Shown here in pieces: positions 62,601 to 64,000 of a stretch of 64,000 nucleotides of DNA. The notes beneath the pieces are model-generated. The model saw nothing but the letters and a program-made list of their open reading frames with translations, searched no databases and was not told the DNA's origin. Source of the stretch: Glandiceps talaboti (lineage: Eukaryota > Hemichordata > Enteropneusta > Spengelidae); the NCBI RefSeq assembly GCF_964340395.1, contig NC_135554.1, positions 13,940,751 through 14,004,750 of the forward strand, given 5' to 3'. A program made the translations under genes and the position numbers. How positions within the stretch are numbered: position 1 is the stretch's first letter; each line of letters opens with the position of its first letter.

Positions 62601-63539
62601 ATAAGTAAACTTTTACAAGGTTACGGTATTAACACAAAGTAGTACCAATGGCTAGGAGACAGGGAGGGTATTGAGCATATCAGAAGAAGGACATTATCTC
62701 CAGTATGAACTTTGGTATATTTTTCAATTTCTAACAATCCACTCCAAATTGTGGAAATTTATATATACTGGTACTTCAAAGATGTAGCATATTGTGTTTC
62801 GTTTTCAACTTTATGTTTTTTTTCCCTCCATAGAATTAATGGATCCCTTCAGTTATGACAGTGGAAGACCAGATACGCCAGATACCGATGAACTTGCCGG
62901 GGAAAAGGAGGAACCGCAACCCCCACAAGCCAGACGCAGGAACAGTCTTATGAAAAAGCAACCTACGGAAGATGACTTTGAAAACGTCAAACTTATCAGC
63001 AATGGTGCTTATGGGTAAGTAAGACAGAGAGGTTCAACTCTCAAGGGTTGTCAGTCGTAGCTGAGCAGTGAGATTGTATATATCTCTTTACTACTACAGT
63101 CTGGGTTTGAACTCAACCATTGCTGATCAAAACATTATTCAAATTTAACCAGGTATGTATGTAAAATGGGTGATGCTAAATTTGACCCTACCAAACAACG
63201 CAAGCTTTCTCATTACTTGTGTTTCCTCCTAGGGTATTGTTCAGTGTCAACGGTATTGAACAACTTTTCTGAATTTTTATTTGGAGACCGATAAAGATCA
63301 TCATTGTTGTATCGGTACATAGATTACATATGTGCCATAAACATAGACACTGTCTACTTCACAGGGCTGTGTATCTAGTCAAGCATAAAGAAAACCACCA
63401 ACGGTTTGCCATGAAGAAGATCTGTAAACAAAACCTAGTGTTGAGAAATCAAGTCCAACAGGTGTTCAATGAAAGAGATATTCTGACGTTTGCTGAGAAT
63501 CCCTTTGTGGTTGCCATGTACTGTTGTTTTGAGACAAAA
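33868..63539 (+). CDS. MAST: MAST-family Ser/Thr kinase gene, partial (11 exons seen, both ends missing)
   Basis: Microtubule-associated serine/threonine kinase, an AGC-group kinase that in animals links the cytoskeleton to PDZ-bound partners. Eleven exons with GT-AG introns join in one frame to 515 codons (267, 29, 62, 152, 164, 112, 174, 99, 130, 181 and 175 nt). Order along the joined protein: Ser-rich N-terminal region (about 1-170), DUF1908 helical domain (about 171-400), acidic linker (about 400-440), then the kinase N-lobe with the glycine loop ISNGAYG (451-457), the ATP-binding Lys in FAMKKI (K474) and the helix C Glu in NERDIL (E493). The catalytic loop, DFG, PDZ domain and C-terminal tail lie past the right edge. 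The first exon seen begins at a splice acceptor, so at least one exon lies further 5'. Family assignment is very secure. Which vertebrate paralogue (MAST1-4) it matches best is not decided, and an invertebrate pro-orthologue is likely. Confidence 0.97.
34370..34392. repeat. Short telomere-like (CCCTAA) run
   Basis: ctaaccctaaccctatccc, three to four imperfect CCCTAA units inside the intron. Probably chance or a short interstitial tract. Confidence 0.5.
35713..35728. repeat. Poly-C run
   Basis: About 16 C, followed by accc units. Confidence 0.9.
36870..36950. repeat. (GT)n microsatellite
   Basis: About 36 GT units ending in tgcgtgcgcacgc. Confidence 0.98.
37446..37491. repeat. (CA)n microsatellite
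   Basis: About 23 CA units. Confidence 0.98.
38149..38195. repeat. (TATG)n microsatellite
   Basis: About eleven ATGT units. Confidence 0.97.
38699..38725 (+). CDS. MAST: Candidate 27-nt cassette microexon of MAST
   Basis: A CT-repeat polypyrimidine tract (38660-38690) runs into atcctcag. Then come 27 nt with no stop, encoding PMTKALVMQ, followed by donor gtgcgt at 38726. Both flanking exons meet at phase 0, so inclusion adds nine residues between APSLSASM and KELSLSRRG without a frame change. The segment is visibly GC-richer than the AT-rich intron around it. Vertebrate MAST joins these two blocks almost directly (SLTAGLKELSLP), so this would be an optional insert. It could also be chance splice-like sequence next to a CT microsatellite. 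Confidence 0.4.
38998..39040. repeat. (TTTG)n microsatellite abutting a MITE
   Basis: About ten TTTG units that run directly into the family C-type element at 39041. Confidence 0.95.
39041..39126. mobile_element. Family C hairpin MITE
   Basis: taagatatgccatgttg at the left pairs with caacatggcgtatctcacag at the right. The interior ggtgccctcat..tgaaggcaaaa also partly pairs. Same end consensus (TAAGATAYGCCRTG) as 8767 and 43505. Confidence 0.75.
39655..39702 (+). repeat. 19-bp tandem duplication
   Basis: acatgcggtatcatacagt occurs twice in a row. Confidence 0.9.
39982..40141. mobile_element. Family Q MITE with about 52-bp inverted arms
   Basis: Left arm atgttattcaccaatatttt..ggaaaatactcatgac pairs with right arm gtcatgagtattttcc..aaaatattggggaataacat. 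A degraded relative lies at about 60945-61075 (tactcatattttccttggct, gacataacatc). Confidence 0.82.
40851..40958. promoter_or_regulatory. Cluster of ATGCAAAT octamers
   Basis: Four exact ATGCAAAT words (40851, 40869, 40931, 40951) and one atgcaatt (40890) in 108 bp, most inside cataatttatgcaaat repeats. ATGCAAAT is the POU/Oct octamer. Here it may be only a small degenerate tandem repeat, so function is unproven. Confidence 0.35.
41260..41500 (+). repeat. Dispersed repeat, uninterrupted copy
   Basis: caaatccttgtttgt, attgtacgtacaatagcaaac, tttagctttttgcaat, acacagacttgggcaatgtt and aaaaatcctaagtaaatacc match, in order, the segments at 53795-53980 and 54156-54220. There a family A MITE interrupts them. 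Confidence 0.82.
42342..42370 (+). CDS. MAST: MAST exon b (29 nt)
   Basis: Tiny exon encoding KELSLSRRG plus two bases of a Ser codon completed by the next exon (phase 0 to 2). Acceptor ttgaatttcag ends at 42341, donor gtaaat at 42371. The block matches the conserved KELSLPRRGS of vertebrate MAST and continues exon a in frame, so it is real despite its length. Confidence 0.92.
43505..43591. mobile_element. Family C hairpin MITE
   Basis: tctgtaaggtacgccgtgac at the left and tgacacaacataccttacag at the right form the inverted ends. The flanks cagtact and cagaact are a possible decayed target duplication. Confidence 0.78.
44230..44331 (+). mobile_element. Possible LINE 3' end with (CTAAA)n tail
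   Basis: gctgtcgatcttgttgtctt, then actgaaataaactaaactaa and further CTAAA units: a short simple tail after a T-rich 3' UTR-like stretch, as in CR1/L2-type non-LTR elements. No reverse transcriptase coding sequence is present. Confidence 0.4.
46117..46178 (+). CDS. MAST: MAST exon c (62 nt)
   Basis: Phase 2 to 1, encoding roughly [21 protein letters not shown]. Acceptor tttttttgcag at 46116, donor gtaggt at 46179. The LPRSHSPNS motif corresponds to LPRPHSPLS in vertebrate MAST. Proline-directed SP sites and basic residues mark a disordered, phosphorylation-rich stretch. Confidence 0.93.
47050..47720 (+). repeat. Nested tandem repeats (42-43 bp inside a larger unit)
   Basis: gtaaatttacatatctgtca-type units start at 47231, 47274, 47316 and on to about 47395. 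A second block, ttttgaaaatgatagc, then aggaaaaattc, recurs near 47092, 47457 and (diverged) 47610, giving a larger period. Confidence 0.8.
48182..48520. mobile_element. Family O foldback element (339 bp)
   Basis: Left ccagtgatgagcaagcattt pairs with right aaatgcttgcctgtcactgg. Inner arms gataagaacagttttatggcc and ggccacaaaactgttcttatc also pair. It matches the 21314 copy in the inner arms (ggattgataacacttggc, gcatgttgga). Confidence 0.88.
49896..50156 (-). CDS. Unassigned minus-strand exon candidate
   Basis: Protein-like 87-codon stretch (ORF of 101 codons at 49846-50151) on the opposite strand of a MAST intron. Read on the minus strand it is preceded by a T11 tract and gttag, starts AAAAAATGCC, and ends CCAAG before gtaaat, so it has the form of an internal or first exon with both splice sites. 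The peptide ([16 protein letters not shown], then [20 protein letters not shown]) has balanced composition unlike nearby chance ORFs. The WSxPxxI pattern faintly recalls VPS13-type repeats, but I cannot assign a family. It may be a nested-gene exon, a retroposed fragment or chance. Confidence 0.3.
51028..51376 (+). repeat. 60-bp tandem repeat, about six copies
   Basis: Unit of the type gagttgtgatacacaaagt, then tctgtatggcctcataatg and atagaaattgagttcagt, at 51028, 51088, 51148, 51208, 51268 and 51327. Confidence 0.95.
51762..52124. mobile_element. Non-autonomous hAT-type element (363 bp) with 8-bp target duplication
   Basis: Left end cagtgtgcccgctaa and right end ttagaggaaacactg are inverted repeats (12 of 15 match). 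The exact 8-mer atgcgcag flanks both sides (51754-51761 and 52125-52132). An 8-bp duplication with CAGTG ends is the hAT signature. The right part is GC-rich (cccccgcggccatg) unlike the intron. A 78-codon minus ORF inside shows no transposase motif. Confidence 0.9.
52588..52755 (+). mobile_element. Family B MITE
   Basis: ttttttgctaaggttgggga, cggtaacagaaagggaga, ggtagattttacctgctcac and a right end ggcaaaaacactg. Same order and length as 20674-20842. The left CAG is lost. Confidence 0.82.
53006..53157 (+). CDS. MAST: MAST exon d (SSGYGT block)
   Basis: 152 nt, phase 1 to 0, encoding [14 protein letters not shown], then [17 protein letters not shown], then TPSSTVS. Acceptor ttgctctacag at 53005, donor gtaagt at 53158. 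[23 protein letters not shown] is one of the most conserved stretches N-terminal to DUF1908 in MAST proteins, so identification is unambiguous. Confidence 0.97.
53392..53434. repeat. Poly-C run joined to (CA)n
   Basis: About 22 C then about ten CA units, 235 bp after exon d. Confidence 0.97.
53795..54220 (+). repeat. Dispersed repeat interrupted by a MITE
   Basis: Second copy of the 41260-41500 repeat: agtccttgtttgt, tatacgtacaataacaaac, taagctttttgcaat, acacagactttgttaatgtt, then after the insertion aagctatgataaagttgttt and aaaaatccaaaataaatacc. Confidence 0.8.
53983..54153 (-). mobile_element. Family A MITE, full-length (171 bp)
   Basis: Begins cagtgtgccctctaa and ends ttagagggcacactg, a perfect 15-bp inverted repeat. 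Same length as the 17898 copy, opposite orientation. It lies inside the dispersed repeat at 53795-54220. Confidence 0.92.
54225..55510. other. Non-coding intron DNA
   Basis: No gene or repeat recognised. Confidence 0.5.
55514..55675. repeat. Compound (ATGT)n/(GT)n/(GTCT)n/(GTGTCT)n microsatellite
   Basis: Four successive simple repeats derived from one another by single-base change. Confidence 0.97.
56994..57551 (-). other. Unassigned 185-codon ORF
   Basis: Longest ORF in the window not made of simple repeats, on the strand opposite to MAST and inside the d-e intron. It starts [16 protein letters not shown] and is Cys- and Ile-rich, with no signal peptide pattern, domain or catalytic motif I recognise. 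Codon use looks like the surrounding AT-rich DNA. Could be chance, a decayed mobile-element ORF or an orphan gene. Confidence 0.2.
57607..57755 (+). mobile_element. Family A MITE, diverged copy
   Basis: cagtgtactctctaatgaatg, gggtcaaaatgatagaaac, ttcttgtgagttacc and catgtcaaattgacttagaa keep family A order. Confidence 0.7.
58036..58202 (-). mobile_element. Family A MITE, nearly full-length
   Basis: Right end gagggcacactg intact, left end eroded (accctaatccaattt). Internal ctagtgacgcaccaaa, tcttactatgtggtgactca and caaaatttggctatcatta match the 53983 copy closely. It ends 180 bp before exon e. Confidence 0.85.
58383..58546 (+). CDS. MAST: MAST exon e (start of DUF1908)
   Basis: 164 nt, phase 0 to 2, opening with [20 protein letters not shown] and closing with RPRSRSL. 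Acceptor gttgtttttcag at 58382, donor gtaggc at 58547. The [18 protein letters not shown] motif marks the beginning of the MAST-specific DUF1908 domain. The RPRSRSLS junction motif is also conserved. Confidence 0.97.
58955..59047. repeat. (TCA)n/(CAT)n and (CCA)n trinucleotide repeat
   Basis: Cat/cgt units then gccaccacc units. Met, Ser and Pro homopolymer ORFs over it are repeat translations. Confidence 0.96.
59323..59500. repeat. (TATG)n microsatellite
   Basis: About 40 ATGT units with a few gtgt and ttatg interruptions. Confidence 0.97.
59562..59627. repeat. (GT)n microsatellite
   Basis: About 32 GT units followed by a gagagagata stretch, 104 bp before exon f. Confidence 0.97.
59731..59842 (+). 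CDS. MAST: MAST exon f (DUF1908)
   Basis: 112 nt, phase 2 to 0, encoding [20 protein letters not shown], then [17 protein letters not shown]. Acceptor ttcacattgcag at 59730, donor gtaaaa at 59843. It matches vertebrate MMNHVYKERFPKATAQMEERL. Confidence 0.96.
59843..60584 (+). other. MAST intron f-g
   Basis: 742 bp, AT-rich, with a T-rich tract before the acceptor. Nothing else recognised. Confidence 0.85.
60585..60758 (+). CDS. MAST: MAST exon g (DUF1908)
   Basis: 174 nt, 58 codons, phase 0 to 0. It contains [30 protein letters not shown] and [21 protein letters not shown]. Acceptor ctttttttcacag at 60584, donor gtaagt at 60759. It corresponds to the vertebrate helices with [25 protein letters not shown]. 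Confidence 0.96.
60759..61337 (+). other. MAST intron g-h
   Basis: 579 bp. Its left half is a degraded copy of the family Q MITE (about 60945-61075). An 81-codon ORF at 61044-61289 has no recognisable similarity. Confidence 0.8.
60945..61075. mobile_element. Family Q MITE, degraded copy
   Basis: tattattccacaatattcac at the left; ggttactcatattttccttg, gctaaatgataaaaaaaattt and gacataacatc at the right, as in 39982-40141. Confidence 0.6.
61338..61436 (+). CDS. MAST: MAST exon h (DUF1908)
   Basis: 99 nt, 33 codons, phase 0 to 0: [20 protein letters not shown] then [13 protein letters not shown]. Acceptor ctttcactag at 61337, donor gtaagt at 61437. [10 protein letters not shown] is diagnostic for MAST. 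Confidence 0.96.
61437..61966 (+). other. MAST intron h-i
   Basis: 530 bp. The 17-mer agagggcagcagacatt occurs twice, about 43 bp apart, at 61674-61690 and 61721-61737. Nothing else recognised. Confidence 0.8.
61967..62096 (+). CDS. MAST: MAST exon i (end of DUF1908)
   Basis: 130 nt, phase 0 to 1, opening [16 protein letters not shown] and ending [16 protein letters not shown]. Acceptor gtctctcgacag at 61966, donor gtaggt at 62097. Nearly identical to vertebrate MAST over FDPEEFYxLLEAAEG and [17 protein letters not shown]. Confidence 0.97.
62097..62833 (+). other. MAST intron i-j
   Basis: 737 bp of AT-rich sequence with a T-rich stretch before the acceptor. Nothing recognised. Confidence 0.8.
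62834..63014 (+). CDS. MAST: MAST exon j (linker and glycine-rich loop)
   Basis: 181 nt, phase 1 to 2. It begins [20 protein letters not shown], passes a basic stretch ([13 protein letters not shown]), then [15 protein letters not shown]. Acceptor cctccatag at 62833, donor gtaagt at 63015. The last codons form the start of the kinase domain and the nucleotide-binding loop, which the intron splits. Confidence 0.96.
63015..63364 (+). other. MAST intron j-k
   Basis: 350-bp intron that interrupts the glycine-rich loop codons. Nothing else recognised. Confidence 0.85.
63365..63539 (+). CDS. MAST: MAST exon k (kinase N-lobe)
   Basis: 175 nt, phase 2 to 0: [20 protein letters not shown], then [20 protein letters not shown], then [18 protein letters not shown]. 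Acceptor ctacttcacag at 63364, donor gtaagt at 63540. It holds the ATP-anchoring Lys of FAMKK and the helix C Glu of NERDIL, so the N-lobe looks catalytically competent. The rest of the kinase lies beyond the window. Confidence 0.97.
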
Positions 63540-63635
63540 GTAAGTATCGAACCCGTAGGCTAGTTCTAAATATTTGTCTATGGTTCTTCTATTGTACCTG
63601 AAGGATTGATGTGTTATTCTACTAACTGAAACTCC

Positions 63636-63996
63636 TTAAAGGGGAACACCACCCAAGGAAATAAAGGTATTTTCGTAATATTTTGGGTTCTGGAGAGTCA
63701 TTTCATGATTTCACATGACATAAATTCTGCACGATTACCAAGAAAAACCAAACTGAAACTCTTTTTCTCCTTCATTTGTTTTCATATAGTTGTCCACTGT
63801 TGTCACATTGGACTTAGCTGAACAATGAATATTCATGACTCCCAAGTGCTTATTACTTCAGATGAATAGTCATGAATATTCATTGTTTCTAGGTAATTGG
63901 GCAAAATTTATGTGATTTGAAATAATGAAATGACTCTCCAGATTCCAAAATTTACGAAAGTATGTTTATTTTCCGGAGTGGTATGTGCCCCTTAAA
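63636..63996. mobile_element. 361-bp foldback element in the intron after exon k
   Basis: ttaaaggggaacaccac at the left pairs with gtggtatgtgccccttaa at the right, ggagagtcatttcat with atgaaatgactctcc, and an inner perfect 19-bp pair acaatgaatattcatgact / agtcatgaatattcattgt (63822-63840 and 63868-63886) forms the apex. No coding content. Confidence 0.88.
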
Positions 63997-64000
63997 AACA

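Overview
This is 64 kb of an animal (metazoan) nuclear genome. The DNA is AT-rich and intron-rich. It has no bacterial-style operons and is full of microsatellites and short non-autonomous DNA transposons. I recognise one protein-coding gene: the 5' to middle part of a MAST-family gene (microtubule-associated serine/threonine kinase) on the + strand. Eleven GT-AG exons between 33868 and 63539 join without a frame break into 515 codons. They run from the Ser-rich N-terminal region, through the MAST-specific DUF1908 domain, into the N-lobe of the kinase domain. The rest of the kinase, the PDZ domain and the tail lie beyond the right edge. The true first exon lies left of 33868 and was not found. 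The protein is close to vertebrate MAST proteins, with shared blocks such as [30 protein letters not shown] and ISNGAYG. The genome style (ATGT and GT microsatellites, many ACATGT words, CAGTG-ended MITEs, one apparently single MAST gene) suggests a marine invertebrate. I cannot tell from the sequence alone whether it is a deuterostome such as a hemichordate or lancelet, or a spiralian.

Layout: 1-33867 holds no exon I can support. It is upstream or intronic DNA with satellites (38 bp at 8107-8450, about 105 bp at 10713-10995, 102 bp at 32821-33130), a tRNA-derived SINE-like tandem at 2040-2340, long ATGT/GT/TA microsatellites and many MITE copies. From 33868 to 58382 the exons are small and the introns large (about 3.7-8.2 kb) and full of repeats. 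From 58383 to 63539 seven exons are packed into 5 kb with short introns. These encode DUF1908 and the start of the kinase.

Repeats fall into families I can define by internal comparison: A, 171-bp MITEs ending CAGTGTGCCCTCT; B, about 169-bp MITEs ending CAGTGTTTTT; C, about 85-100-bp hairpin MITEs, one with a 9-bp target duplication; O, 340-390-bp foldbacks; Q, a MITE with about 52-bp inverted arms; plus a 363-bp hAT-type element at 51762-52124 with a perfect 8-bp target duplication. 

Most worth checking: a 27-nt in-frame microexon candidate in the first MAST intron (38699-38725); a protein-like exon candidate on the opposite strand inside a MAST intron (49896-50156); an unexplained 185-codon minus-strand ORF (56994-57551); an octamer (ATGCAAAT) cluster at 40851-40958; and inverted MITE pairs near exons. 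I saw no undescribed multi-gene system.
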